Source: Nitrincola schmidtii
Lineage (GTDB): Bacteria > Pseudomonadota > Gammaproteobacteria > Pseudomonadales > Balneatricaceae
Direction of reading: 5' to 3'
Length of the DNA: 64,000 nt
NCBI RefSeq assembly: GCF_008973715.1
Contig: NZ_WBOL01000002.1
Location: forward strand, 62,001-126,000
Within the stretch, counting starts at the first letter, position 1; each line of letters starts with the position of its first letter. The notes under the pieces are model-generated. The model saw only the letters and a list, made by a program, of their open reading frames with translations, was not told the origin of the DNA and ran no database searches. The position numbers and the translations under genes were made by a program. Below, in pieces: positions 46,928-56,430 of the stretch.

Positions 46928-49585
46928 GTGCACGATATAAAAGAAGATGTGGATCCGATTGAAACTCAAGAGTGGCTAGATGCACTTGAGTCAGTAGCAA
47001 AGAACGAGGGCGATGATCGCGCTCGTTTTATTTTACAGAAATTAGGTAGCAAAGCATCAGACATAGGTCTTGGCGCAGCAGGTTCCTTAACTACGCATTA
47101 CCGTAATACCATTTCACCAAAAGATGAAGCGAGAATGCCGGGCGATCTGTTTATGGAACGCCGTATTCGATCATTTATCCGTTGGAATGCCATGGCGATG
47201 GTGATGCGTGCCAATGATAACAGTGATGCATTAGGTGGACACATTTCCAGTTTCTCCTCTTCTGCAACGCTATATGATATTGGTTTTAATTACTTTTTTC
47301 ATGGTCCTGAAGGGGATCGTGAGTCAGATATGGTGTTTTTCCAAGGCCATATCTCACCGGGTATTTATGCTCGCGCTTATTTAGAAGGTCGTCTGACTGA
47401 AGAGCAGATGGATAACTTCCGTCGTGAAGTTGATGGTAACGGTCTGTCTTCATACCCCCACCCTTGGTTGATGCCAGACTTTTGGCAATTCCCAACCGTT
47501 TCCATGGGTCTTGGTCCAATTCAAGCGATTTATCAAGCACACGTTATGCGTTATTTGTCTGCGCGTGACTTAGTTAAGCGTGGCAATCGTAAAGTATGGG
47601 CTTTCTTGGGCGATGGTGAATGTGATGAGCCTGAATCTTTAGGTGCTATCTCACTGGCAGGACGTGAACAGCTGGAAAACTTGGTGTTCGTGGTCAACTG
47701 TAACTTGCAGCGCTTAGATGGTCCGGTTCGTGGTAACGGTAAAATCGTACAAGAGTTGGAATCTATTTTCCGTGGCGCAGGCTGGAACGTTATCAAGTGT
47801 CTTTGGGGTCGTCATTGGGACCCATTGTTCGAGAAGGATGACAAAGGCCTACTGCTGAAGCGTATGGATGAAGTGGTCGATGGTGAGTTGCAAAACTACA
47901 AGGCCAACGGCGGCGCTTATACGCGTGAACATTTCTTTGGTAAGTATCCTGAATTGTTAGAGATGGTCAAAGACATGACCGATCAGGATATTATGAACCT
48001 AAACCGTGGCGGTCATGACCCTTACAAAGTATATGCGGCTTATCATGCGGCGATGAACCATAAAGGTCAGCCTACTGTAATTCTGGCTCAAACGGTTAAG
48101 GGTTACGGTACAGGTCAATCGGGCGAAGCTAAAAACGATACGCACTCGATGAAAAAAGTCGCGATTGACGACTTAAAAGCCTTCCGTGATCGCTTTAATA
48201 TTCCTCTGGATGATGAGCAGTTAGAAACGGTTCCTTACTACCGTCCGTCGCCTGACTCTCCAGAAATGAAGTACATGTTTGAGCGTCGTAAGCAATTAGG
48301 TGGTTTCTATCCTGCAAGACGTAACACCTTTGACAAGCTTGATACGCCAGAACTTGAAGCCTTTGCTAGTCAGCTGAAAGGCACCGGTGAGCGTGAAATT
48401 TCAACGCAAATGGCGCTGAACCGTGTACTGAGTACATTGGTTAAAGATAAGAACGTTGGTAATCGTATTGTTCCGATTGTTCCTGATGAAGCACGTACGT
48501 TCGGTATGGAAGGGATGTTCCGTCAGTTAGGTATCTATACCTCTCAGGGACAGCGCTACACTCCGCATGACCGTGACCAAATCATGTTCTACAAAGAATC
48601 TAAAACGGGTCAAATTCTGGAAGAAGGTATTAACGAATCGGGTGCATTCAGTGCTTGGTTAGCCTGTGCGACTTCTTACAGCAACAATAACTGCCCCGTA
48701 ATTCCGTTTTACATCTTCTACTCGATGTTTGGTTTCCAGCGTGTCATGGACTTAACTTGGGCTGCAGGTGACTCACAAGCCCGTGGTTTCTTGATCGGTG
48801 CAACCTCAGGTCGTACTACCTTGAATGGTGAAGGTTTACAGCATCAGGATGGACACAGTCACTTGATGGCGCAGATGATCCCTAACTGTGTCAGCTACGA
48901 CCCAACCTACGGTTATGAGTTGACGGTTATTGTTCAAGATGGTCTGAAGCGTATGTTCCACGACCAAGAGAACAAGTTCTACTACATCACTACCTTGAAT
49001 GAAAACTATCAGCATCCTGATATGCCGGCTGGCGCTGAAGAAGGCATCATCAAAGGCATGTACTTGCTCGAAGAAGGCAAAAAAGCTGATCTTCGTGTGC
49101 AATTGATGGGCTGTGGTTCAATCCTTCGTGAAGTGCGTGAAGCAGCGACGATTCTGCGTGAAGACTATGGTATCGAATCGGATGTTTGGAGCACCACATC
49201 AATTAACGAACTGCGTCGTGATGCACAAGCGGTTTATCGATGGAATATGCTGCATCCAGAAGATCAGCCACGTGAGTCTTACGTAGAGCAGTGTCTGAAA
49301 GGTCGCGAAGGTCCCGTGATTGCGTCAACTGACTACATGCGAATGTATGCAGATCAGTTGCGTGAATACATTCCACGTCGCTACAAAGTACTGGGAACCG
49401 ACGGCTTTGGTCGTTCTGATACCCGTGCCAAACTGCGTGAATTCTTTGAGGTGAATCGTCACTATGTGGTGGTTGCTGCACTGAAAGCACTGCAGGAAGA
49501 AGGCAAACTTGAAGCGTCTGTTGTCGCTAAAGCTATGCAGAAGTTCAACATCAACCCTGAAAAACCGGCTCCTTGGACCGTGTAA
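46928..49585 (+). CDS. aceE: pyruvate dehydrogenase E1 component, homodimeric type
   Basis: AceE decarboxylates pyruvate with thiamine diphosphate and passes the acetyl group to the lipoyl arms of E2. It has 885 residues. The N-terminus HDIKEDVDPIETQEWLDALE, the HisXHis-type SSFSSSATLYDIG and the ThDP/Mg motif LGDGECDEPES are family landmarks. GTG 46928 is taken as start: GGAG lies 9 bases upstream at 46915-46918, and the in-frame TTG at 46913 overlaps that site. aceF follows 39 bp later. Confidence 0.97.
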   Translation: MHDIKEDVDPIETQEWLDALESVAKNEGDDRARFILQKLGSKASDIGLGAAGSLTTHYRNTISPKDEARMPGDLFMERRIRSFIRWNAMAMVMRANDNSDALGGHISSFSSSATLYDIGFNYFFHGPEGDRESDMVFFQGHISPGIYARAYLEGRLTEEQMDNFRREVDGNGLSSYPHPWLMPDFWQFPTVSMGLGPIQAIYQAHVMRYLSARDLVKRGNRKVWAFLGDGECDEPESLGAISLAGREQLENLVFVVNCNLQRLDGPVRGNGKIVQELESIFRGAGWNVIKCLWGRHWDPLFEKDDKGLLLKRMDEVVDGELQNYKANGGAYTREHFFGKYPELLEMVKDMTDQDIMNLNRGGHDPYKVYAAYHAAMNHKGQPTVILAQTVKGYGTGQSGEAKNDTHSMKKVAIDDLKAFRDRFNIPLDDEQLETVPYYRPSPDSPEMKYMFERRKQLGGFYPARRNTFDKLDTPELEAFASQLKGTGEREISTQMALNRVLSTLVKDKNVGNRIVPIVPDEARTFGMEGMFRQLGIYTSQGQRYTPHDRDQIMFYKESKTGQILEEGINESGAFSAWLACATSYSNNNCPVIPFYIFYSMFGFQRVMDLTWAAGDSQARGFLIGATSGRTTLNGEGLQHQDGHSHLMAQMIPNCVSYDPTYGYELTVIVQDGLKRMFHDQENKFYYITTLNENYQHPDMPAGAEEGIIKGMYLLEEGKKADLRVQLMGCGSILREVREAATILREDYGIESDVWSTTSINELRRDAQAVYRWNMLHPEDQPRESYVEQCLKGREGPVIASTDYMRMYADQLREYIPRRYKVLGTDGFGRSDTRAKLREFFEVNRHYVVVAALKALQEEGKLEASVVAKAMQKFNINPEKPAPWTV

Positions 49586-49624
49586 TACAGGTACTTCTGA
49601 TAGCTATAGCGAGAGGATAAGATT

Positions 49625-51586
49625 GTGAGCAAAATTACAGTAACAGTTCCGGATATCGGCGGTTATGACGGCGTAGACATTATCGAGGTCTGCGTTAAAG
49701 AAGGTGATGTGATCGCAGAAGGCGATTCACTGATCGTATTAGAAACAGACAAAGCATCGATGGAAGTACCATCCACGGCAGCGGGTAAAATCACCAAAAT
49801 CCTACTGAAGGAAGGTGATACTTGCAGTGAGGGTGATGCCGTTGTGGAGTTGGAAGTAGAAGCTGGTGCAGCCGAAGAAGCGGCTCCAGCTCCAGCACCC
49901 GAAGCGGAATCTGCGCCTGCCGCATCTGCACCGGCTGCTGCGCCTGCAGCTGCGCAGTCTAGTTCAGTTGAGAAAGTACTGATTCCAGACTTGAGCGGTG
50001 CATCGGATGTTGATGTCATTGAAGTGCTAGTTAAGGTTGGTGACACCATTGCAGAAGGCGATAGTCTCATCACACTGGAAACTGACAAAGCATCAATGGA
50101 AGTACCGGCCCCCATGGGCGGTGTCATCAAAGCGATGCACATCAAAGAAGGTGATCAGGTCAATGAAAATGATCTGTTGCTTGAGCTGGAAGTGGTAGGT
50201 GCATCTTCGGCTCCAGCCCCTGCAGTCGAAGCACCTAAAACAGAAAGCGCTCCAGCACCTCAACCAGCTGCCGCTGCACCTGCCGCCGCAGGCGGTGTTG
50301 AAAAGGTACTGATTCCTGATCTGAGTGGCGCTTCTGATGTCGATGTTATCGAAGTCTTAGTAAAAGCCGGCGATAGCATCAACGAAGGTGATAGTTTAAT
50401 CACACTGGAAACCGATAAGGCATCAATGGAAGTACCGGCACCTAAGTCGGGTGTGATTAAAGTGATGCACATCAAAGAAGGCGACAAGGTTAATGAAAAT
50501 GACCTGTTGCTTGAATTAGAAGTAGCAGGTTCTGCTCCAGCGGCAGCGGCTCCAGTCGCGGCTGCACCGGCAGCATCTACTTCAGCACCAGCGGTCTCGG
50601 CACCTGCTGCACCTGCTCCAGCTAAATCGGCTCCTGTGGCTGATCTGAATGCGCTTGAAAAGAGTAATCGTCAAGTCCATGCAGGCCCTGCGGTTCGAGC
50701 ACTGGCACGTGAGTTTGGTGTTGATCTTGCAAACGTCGCCGGCACTGGCCCACGTAATCGTATTCTGAAAGAAGACGTGCAGCTTTATGTGAAGACTAGC
50801 TTGAAACAGCTTGCTGAACAGCCAAAAGGTGCCGTGGTTACGGGTGGTTCTGGTATTCCAGCCATTCCTGCAGTCGACTTCACTCAGTTCGGTGAAGTGG
50901 AAATGGTCAAGCTAAGCAAGATTGATCGCTTAACCCGCGACAATATGGCGCGCTGCTGGTTGAATATTCCACACGTGACGCAATTTGATGATGCCGATAT
51001 CACTGAACTGGAAGCTTTCCGTAAAGAGATGAAAGAAGAGGCGCTGAAGTCAGGTGTTAAACTGACTCCACTGCCATTCATGATTAAAGCCTGTGCGATT
51101 GCCCTCAGCCGTCATCAGAAATTCAATGCCTCCCTTCATGCGGATGGTGAGCATGTTGTTTACAAAAAATATGTCAACATCGGTCTTGCAGTCGATACGC
51201 CTAATGGTCTGATGGTTCCTGTGATCAAGGATGCCGATAAGAAGAGTGTCTATCAGCTATCTCGTGAAGCGGCTGAGTTGGCAGGTAAAGCCAAAGATCG
51301 CAAACTCAAACCCAATGAAATGCAGGGTGCATGCTTTACCATTTCAAGCTTGGGTGGCATTGGCGGACAAGGCTTCACCCCCATCGTGAATGCACCGGAA
51401 GTCGCCATTCTCGGTGTCTCAAGAGCCGATATCAAACCACGTTGGAACGGTAAAGAGTTTGAACCGCGTTTGATGATGCCTTTATGTCTTTCTTATGATC
51501 ACCGTGCGATTAACGGTGGTGATGCAGGTCGATTCCTAACGGATTTAACTGGCTTGTTGAGTGATATAAGACGTTTGTTATTGTGA
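49625..51586 (+). CDS. aceF: dihydrolipoamide acetyltransferase (pyruvate dehydrogenase E2), three lipoyl domains
   Basis: E2 core of the pyruvate dehydrogenase complex. It has 653 residues: three lipoyl domains (about 2-78, 115-192, 225-302), each with the lipoyl Lys in ETDKASMEVP, joined by Ala-Pro linkers; a peripheral subunit-binding domain (VHAGPAVRALAREFGVDL, about 355-385); and the catalytic domain ending with the His/Asp motif LSYDHRAINGGDAGRF. Lipoyl domains 2 and 3 are nearly identical to each other and differ from domain 1. The start is GTG 49625, behind AGAGGA. E3 is not in the window. Confidence 0.97.
   Translation: MSKITVTVPDIGGYDGVDIIEVCVKEGDVIAEGDSLIVLETDKASMEVPSTAAGKITKILLKEGDTCSEGDAVVELEVEAGAAEEAAPAPAPEAESAPAASAPAAAPAAAQSSSVEKVLIPDLSGASDVDVIEVLVKVGDTIAEGDSLITLETDKASMEVPAPMGGVIKAMHIKEGDQVNENDLLLELEVVGASSAPAPAVEAPKTESAPAPQPAAAAPAAAGGVEKVLIPDLSGASDVDVIEVLVKAGDSINEGDSLITLETDKASMEVPAPKSGVIKVMHIKEGDKVNENDLLLELEVAGSAPAAAAPVAAAPAASTSAPAVSAPAAPAPAKSAPVADLNALEKSNRQVHAGPAVRALAREFGVDLANVAGTGPRNRILKEDVQLYVKTSLKQLAEQPKGAVVTGGSGIPAIPAVDFTQFGEVEMVKLSKIDRLTRDNMARCWLNIPHVTQFDDADITELEAFRKEMKEEALKSGVKLTPLPFMIKACAIALSRHQKFNASLHADGEHVVYKKYVNIGLAVDTPNGLMVPVIKDADKKSVYQLSREAAELAGKAKDRKLKPNEMQGACFTISSLGGIGGQGFTPIVNAPEVAILGVSRADIKPRWNGKEFEPRLMMPLCLSYDHRAINGGDAGRFLTDLTGLLSDIRRLLL
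49967..50197 (+). repeat. lipoyl domain repeat, copy 2 of aceF
   Basis: Encodes VEKVLIPDLSGASDVDVIEV through LLLELEV. The protein is almost the same as the next copy 330 bp downstream, with many synonymous base changes between them. Confidence 0.85.
50297..50527 (+). repeat. lipoyl domain repeat, copy 3 of aceF
   Basis: Second copy of the 231-bp coding repeat, at exactly 330 bp from the first. The two differ mainly at third codon positions, which points to an old duplication held by selection or protein-level homogenisation. Confidence 0.85.
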
Positions 51587-51612
51587 TGAGATAACCCTGC
51601 TCTTTTAATGAT

Positions 51613-51640
51613 AAAAAAACCGCGGTAACGCGGTTTTTTA
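51613..51640 (+). terminator. intrinsic terminator after aceF
   Basis: A-run, stem CCGCG (51620-51624), loop GTAA, stem CGCGG (51629-51633), then six T. Confidence 0.92.
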
Positions 51641-51701
51641 TTGGCTGTAAAGTAAGTGGCTGCTTAAAGGGATAAGTACTTAAGGCTTCCTTCTTGGGTG
51701 T

Positions 51702-51730
51702 AAAAAAAAGCCAACCCGGAGGTTGGCTTT
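51702..51730 (-). terminator. intrinsic terminator of the alanine symporter gene
   Basis: Read on the minus strand, stem AAAGCCAACC (51730-51721), loop TCCG, stem GGTTGGCTTT, and a T-run (51709-51702). The stem core is shared with the terminator at 26191-26219. Confidence 0.88.
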
Positions 51731-51754
51731 GATCGATGAAAAATAATCGAGGGA

Positions 51755-53254
51755 TTACTTCTTAGACTGCTGCTCTTTCAGTCTTTCTTCCCAGAACGTT
51801 GCATTTTTGATGCCTAATTTAACTGGATCGAAAGTAATCGGACCACCGGTTTTTTGCTGTTCTTCATAATCTCTAAGTGCTTTCATCGTGGGCTTAGAAA
51901 CAAAGAAGATAACCAAAATACCAAGAATGTTGATCCATGCCATTAGACCGACACCAACATCACCAAGATCCCAGATATAACCAGCAGTATTGACGGTGCC
52001 ATAAGCAACCATGAACATGATAACCAGTTTGACTAATGTCAGTGGGATGCCAAGGTTAAGTGCACGACGCAAGTACGCAACATTGGTCTCAGCGATATAG
52101 TAGTAAGCCAGAATGGTGGTAAAGGCGAAGAAGAATAACGCGATACCGACGAAGATTGGACCCACTCCACCAAACACACTTTGCAGAGCCATCTGAGTGA
52201 AGGCCGGTGAACCAATCACGGTTTCTGCAGGTACGTTCTGAATGATGAACTGACCAGCTTCCAGTGTGCCTTGAACGTTGTATTGCTGAGTGATCAGAAT
52301 CATCAATGCGGTTGCAGTACAGATGAACAGCGTATCAACATAAACAGAGAAGGCTTGAACTAGACCCTGTTGAGCAGGATGCTGAACCTCAGCAGCGGCA
52401 GCGGCATGAGGACCTGTACCTTGACCTGCTTCGTTAGAGTAAATACCACGTTTGACACCCCAACCAATTGCTGCACCGAAACCTGCTTGAGCGGTGAAAG
52501 CATCTGTTAGGATAAGACCGAAAATTCCAGGAACTTTATCTAAGTTTAGGAAGATAACGATCAATGCCATGATGATGTAACCCAGCGCCATGAAAGGTAC
52601 GACGATCTGAGTGAAGTGAGCGATGCGTTTAATACCACCAAAGATAATGAACGCCAGTACAATTAAAATGACTGCTAATGCGATCAGTTTAGTGCTACCC
52701 ACTTCGCCAAAGCTACTGGAGACCATTTGGCCTTCACCAAATACTTGAGCAACCGCGTTACCTACAGCGTTAGCTTGAATACCAGGTAAGAAGATACCGC
52801 ACGCAACGATAGCTGAAATAGCGAAGACAACACCTAGCCATTTCCAGCCTAGGCAGCGTTCAAAATAGTAGGCTGGACCACCACGGTATTGACCATTGTC
52901 GTTAACCTTGTAGATCTGACCTAGCGTTGACTCAGCGTAAGCGGTACTTGCACCAAGAAAGGCTACCACCCACATCCAGAAAATAGCCCCAGGACCACCA
53001 AAGCCGATAGCTGCAGCAACACCCGCAATGTTACCTACACCCACACGACCAGATAGCGAAACGGCGAGTGCTTGGAAAGAGGAGATACCTTTATCAGATT
53101 CGTTGTTATTGAACAGCAGGCGCCACATCTCTTTGAAATGACGAACCTGTGCAAAGCGAGTCAGAATTGAGTAAAACAGACCTGCACCAAGGCAGAGAAA
53201 GATTAGAGCATCGCTCCAAATAAAGCCGTTAATCGTATTAACTAATGCTTCCAT
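51755..53254 (-). CDS. alanine/glycine:cation symporter (AGCS family)
   Basis: A 499-residue inner-membrane sodium symporter for alanine or glycine. About ten hydrophobic helices are seen. AGCS signatures include SLSGRVGVGNIAGVAAAIG, GPGAIFWMWVVAFLGAST and the GxGTGPHAAAAAE region (SNEAGQGTGPHAAAA). ATG 53254 gives the usual MEALVNTINGF start; an in-frame ATG at 53269 is five codons longer, and neither has a strong ribosome site. It is separated from the glc operon by about 400 bp and a terminator, so is probably independent. Confidence 0.9.
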   Translation of the reverse strand: MEALVNTINGFIWSDALIFLCLGAGLFYSILTRFAQVRHFKEMWRLLFNNNESDKGISSFQALAVSLSGRVGVGNIAGVAAAIGFGGPGAIFWMWVVAFLGASTAYAESTLGQIYKVNDNGQYRGGPAYYFERCLGWKWLGVVFAISAIVACGIFLPGIQANAVGNAVAQVFGEGQMVSSSFGEVGSTKLIALAVILIVLAFIIFGGIKRIAHFTQIVVPFMALGYIIMALIVIFLNLDKVPGIFGLILTDAFTAQAGFGAAIGWGVKRGIYSNEAGQGTGPHAAAAAEVQHPAQQGLVQAFSVYVDTLFICTATALMILITQQYNVQGTLEAGQFIIQNVPAETVIGSPAFTQMALQSVFGGVGPIFVGIALFFFAFTTILAYYYIAETNVAYLRRALNLGIPLTLVKLVIMFMVAYGTVNTAGYIWDLGDVGVGLMAWINILGILVIFFVSKPTMKALRDYEEQQKTGGPITFDPVKLGIKNATFWEERLKEQQSKK

Positions 53255-53656
53255 TGATGTGTTTCCCATTCGTTATTGTTGTTGGTTTAGTGTGGAAATT
53301 GAGGTTATCAACCTTGTGGCAGCGTATAACCACAGAGCCCACAGCTAAGCCGAGCTATTTTGAAGGAATAAAAATTGTATTTCTATTAATAAGGCAGCCT
53401 AATTATCTTTTTTATTTTCATAAAATAGTTATTTTAGCTAAATATTTGCATATGGCGTGAATATGAACTATTTATCTCACAAGTAATTGAAAGTAAATGA
53501 TTTATAGTGATGGGCGATCGAATTGTTTCGAATAGTCTTTTTAGCAGAAGGTGAGCAGTCGTTGTAAATACTGCCTTTATATCAAGGTGTAGCAGGTTTG
53601 AGGAAAGGGCGATGCAATCATCGCCCAAAAGGTTTAACCGAGAGTGCTTTTCCAGA
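53255..53656. other. 402-bp intergenic region between glcG and the symporter gene
   Basis: AT-rich, no convincing gene. It holds the glcG terminator at 53602-53630, the upstream region of the symporter gene, and a 16-bp near-perfect AT palindrome TAAAATA-GT-TATTTTA (53421-53436) that could be a regulator site. No ribosomal or tRNA gene is seen. Confidence 0.6.
53602..53630 (-). terminator. hairpin terminator after glcG
   Basis: Stem GGGCGATG (53626-53619) with CATCGCCC (53614-53607) on the minus strand, loop of four, followed by TTT. The T-run is short but the stem is strong. Confidence 0.75.
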
Positions 53657-54064
53657 TTAAGCGGAAAGCGCGGCAGCACCTGCTTTAGCCACTTGGGCGT
53701 CTTGATCGGGCTTGACGCCTGATACTCCCACAGCAGCTACCACCTGACCATCGTGCATTACCGGAACGCCACCTTCCATTGTTGCGGTAATGACCGGCAC
53801 TGACAAAAAGGCGTTACGACCATTGTTGATCATATCTTCATAAATCTTGGTTTCACGACGACCTAATGCGGAACTGCGTGCTTTTTCAATCGCAATATAA
53901 GCGCTGACCGCTGCACAATCTTCCATACGCTGCATGGCAAGAAGATGGCCCCCATCATCGACTACGGCGACTGCAACCGACCAGCCATGTTGTTTTGCTT
54001 CCGCTAGGGCAGCTTCGACCAGTTGGTTTGCTTCAGTTAAGGTGAGAGCCGATTTAGTAAACAT
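53657..54064 (-). CDS. glcG: GlcG/HbpS family protein
   Basis: A 135-residue GlcG-type protein (LTLTEANQLVEAALAEAKQHG, VAVVDDGGHLLAMQRMED, SVPVITATMEGGVPVMHDGQVVAAVGVSG). It is usually the fourth gene of glycolate operons, and relatives (HbpS) bind haem. Its molecular role in glycolate use is not known. It lies 24 bp after glcF and ends the glcDEFG message. Confidence 0.9.
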   Translation of the reverse strand: MFTKSALTLTEANQLVEAALAEAKQHGWSVAVAVVDDGGHLLAMQRMEDCAAVSAYIAIEKARSSALGRRETKIYEDMINNGRNAFLSVPVITATMEGGVPVMHDGQVVAAVGVSGVKPDQDAQVAKAGAAALSA

Positions 54065-54088
54065 TCATTATCTCCAATTGTTGTTGTA

Positions 54089-55309
54089 TTAAGATGTGAT
54101 CGCATCTTCTAGGATTTCAATCCAATGCCGAACAGGGGTACGTCCGGCACCATTAAGGTGTGTTTGGCAACCGATATTCGCTGTCGCAATGACGTCAGGT
54201 TGACCGCTTTCTAGGGCATCTAGTTTATTATCACGAAGCTGAGTAGAAAGTTCTGGTTGAGTCACCGAATAGGTGCCTGCTGAACCACAGCAGAGGTGAG
54301 AGTCAGGAACTGTCGTTAATGAAAATCCAATTTTTTTAAGAATAGATTCTACTGCGCCGTTTAATTTTAATGCATGTTGTAACGTGCATGGGCAGTGAAA
54401 TGCAAGTTTTTTATCTGCATTAACAGCTAAGCTACTTAAATCTTCCTGTTTCAATATCTCTACCAGATCTTTACTTAGGCTGCTGATTTTCTGGGCTTTT
54501 TTCGCATAGGTAGGATCATCTTTTAATAGGTGACCATATTCAATGACAAAGGCACCACAACCACTGGCCGTTTGAATGATTGCTTCTGTACCTGACTCTA
54601 TCATTGGCCACCAAGCATCAATATTGCGTCTGGCTCTTTGCAGTCCTGCTTCATGAGCGTTTAGATGATAGTCCACGGCACCACAACAACCTGCTTCGGC
54701 AGCACTTATTACTTGAATACCCAGTTTGTTCAATACGCGAGCCGTGGCTGCATTGGTATTTGGTGATAATGTGGGTTGAACGCAGCCCTCTAAGATCAGC
54801 ATTTTCCGAGTGTGTGTTTCAGTCGGTCTTGCTTTGGCTTTGACTGAATTGGCAGGTACTTTTTGTTTTAAGCTTTTGGGTAATAATGGACGAAACAGTT
54901 GTCCTGTTTTTAACAAAGGATCAAAAATTTGAGGTCTTGTTAACACGGTGCGAAGTGCGCTGCGCATCATTTTCTCGCCCATCGGACGACCCACTTTTTC
55001 TTCAATAGCGGCTCTGCCGATATCTAATAGAGTGTGATATTCAACGCCGGATGGACAGGTGGTTTCACAATTACGACAAGTCAGGCAGCGGTCAAGGTGA
55101 GCTTGAGTTTCTCGTGTGACTTCACCGCCTTCAAAAAAACTTTTCATCAAATAGATGCGACCTCTAGGGCCATCTAATTCATCGCCTAGAATTTGATAGG
55201 TAGGACAGGTCGCTGTGCAGAAACCGCAATGCACGCAGCTTCGCAAAATCTCTTCCGCTTCTTTGGCGCGCGGGAGTTTTTTAGCGTCTTCAGACAGGTT
55301 TGTTTGCAT
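54089..55309 (-). CDS. glcF: glycolate oxidase iron-sulfur subunit
   Basis: GlcF is the electron-carrying subunit of the membrane-associated glycolate dehydrogenase. The 406-residue protein has two N-terminal 4Fe-4S clusters, CVHCGFCTATCPTY and CLTCRNCETTCPSG, and two CCG-type cysteine-rich domains (AAEAGCCGAVDYH, DSHLCCGSAGTYS). Starts at ATG 55309, 17 bp after glcE. Confidence 0.94.
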   Translation of the reverse strand: MQTNLSEDAKKLPRAKEAEEILRSCVHCGFCTATCPTYQILGDELDGPRGRIYLMKSFFEGGEVTRETQAHLDRCLTCRNCETTCPSGVEYHTLLDIGRAAIEEKVGRPMGEKMMRSALRTVLTRPQIFDPLLKTGQLFRPLLPKSLKQKVPANSVKAKARPTETHTRKMLILEGCVQPTLSPNTNAATARVLNKLGIQVISAAEAGCCGAVDYHLNAHEAGLQRARRNIDAWWPMIESGTEAIIQTASGCGAFVIEYGHLLKDDPTYAKKAQKISSLSKDLVEILKQEDLSSLAVNADKKLAFHCPCTLQHALKLNGAVESILKKIGFSLTTVPDSHLCCGSAGTYSVTQPELSTQLRDNKLDALESGQPDVIATANIGCQTHLNGAGRTPVRHWIEILEDAITS

Positions 55310-55326
55310 CTTATTATTCTCTCTGC

Positions 55327-56430
55327 TTAATAGTCGCTATACATGCGTCCTGGGTTGAAGATACCTTTCGGGTCCAGTTGCGCTTTAAGTTGTTGGTGGT
55401 AACGCATCAACAGTGGTTGTAAGGGTTGGAAAGGTTGATCCGTTATGCCTGTGGTAAAACAGGTCGCATGTCCGCCCAATTCAGATGCTTGACTGCGAAT
55501 TTCAGCTTCAGCGTCAGAGGTTTTGAACCAGCGCTGTGCGCCACCCCAGTCAATCAGGCAATCACCTTGCAATGAAGGTTGTTTCGCATCTGCCGGAAGC
55601 GATAGGCGCCATAAGGGTTGGGAGTTGTTAAAGAATGCCAGTTTCTGCTCTTTTAACTCATGCCAAAATTGAGGGTCTAGTTCAACACCTTGTAGGCTGT
55701 CAGCAAAGTTATTTACTGAGGCTTCACCACCTTCAAGTCTTAAATAAAGTTGATCTTGGTAGAAGCAGGCGCCCGTAATAGGAAGGGGCTGTTGTGCCCA
55801 CTCAGTCAATTTTTTCAGCGCTGTTTTTTGATCATAGTTAAGGCTTAGATGTCTTTCATGGCGGGGCTTAGGTAACACTTTCATGGATACTTCAGTGATC
55901 AAACCTAGGCAGCCAAAACTTCCTGCCATCAACCTTGAAAGATCATAGCCTGCAACGTTTTTCATGACTTCGCCACCAAAGCGCAGCAGCTTACCGTGAC
56001 CCGTAATCACTTTCGTTCCCAGAACGAAATCACGTACTGATCCGACCCAAGGTCTTCTAGGACCTGCTATGCCTGCGGCTACCATGCCACCGACAGTGGC
56101 ATGTTCAGTAAAGTGGGGTGGTTCGAAGGGTAAAGATTGACCTTTTTCCGCTAAAATATTTTCCAACTCAGCTAAAGAGGTGCCTGATTTTACCGAAACC
56201 ACCAGTTCAGTCGGGTCGTAGTTAACCACGCCTGTGTGAATTTTTGTATTCAGAACATTACCTTGCGCAGTTCTGCCTAAAAAGGCTATACTGTTGCCGC
56301 CTTGGATATTCAGTGCAGTGCCTTCATTTAACGCTTCGCACACCTGCTCCAGTAAAGCGGTTTCTGATGCGGCACTTAGGCGATCCCCTGGTCTATTAGG
56401 CGAAGATTGATTGTGTTGAGTCGCTGACAT
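55327..56430 (-). CDS. glcE: glycolate oxidase FAD-binding subunit
   Basis: A 367-residue VAO-type FAD protein. FAD-fold features are TELVVSVKSGTSLAELENIL, PHFTEHATVGGMVAAGIAG, SVRDFVLGTKVITG and KNVAGYDLSRLMAGSFG. With GlcD and GlcF it oxidises glycolate to glyoxylate and feeds electrons to the quinone pool. Its ATG overlaps the glcD stop by one base. Confidence 0.94.
   Translation of the reverse strand: MSATQHNQSSPNRPGDRLSAASETALLEQVCEALNEGTALNIQGGNSIAFLGRTAQGNVLNTKIHTGVVNYDPTELVVSVKSGTSLAELENILAEKGQSLPFEPPHFTEHATVGGMVAAGIAGPRRPWVGSVRDFVLGTKVITGHGKLLRFGGEVMKNVAGYDLSRLMAGSFGCLGLITEVSMKVLPKPRHERHLSLNYDQKTALKKLTEWAQQPLPITGACFYQDQLYLRLEGGEASVNNFADSLQGVELDPQFWHELKEQKLAFFNNSQPLWRLSLPADAKQPSLQGDCLIDWGGAQRWFKTSDAEAEIRSQASELGGHATCFTTGITDQPFQPLQPLLMRYHQQLKAQLDPKGIFNPGRMYSDY

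Noticed and set aside
49663-50487. Minus-strand Ser/Ala-rich frames opposite aceF
   Set aside because: They are mirror images of the Ala-Pro linkers and lipoyl repeats.
53434-53679. 81-codon minus-strand open frame in the glcG downstream gap
   Set aside because: It starts inside the end of glcG and runs through the glcG terminator; no ribosome site or recognisable protein features.
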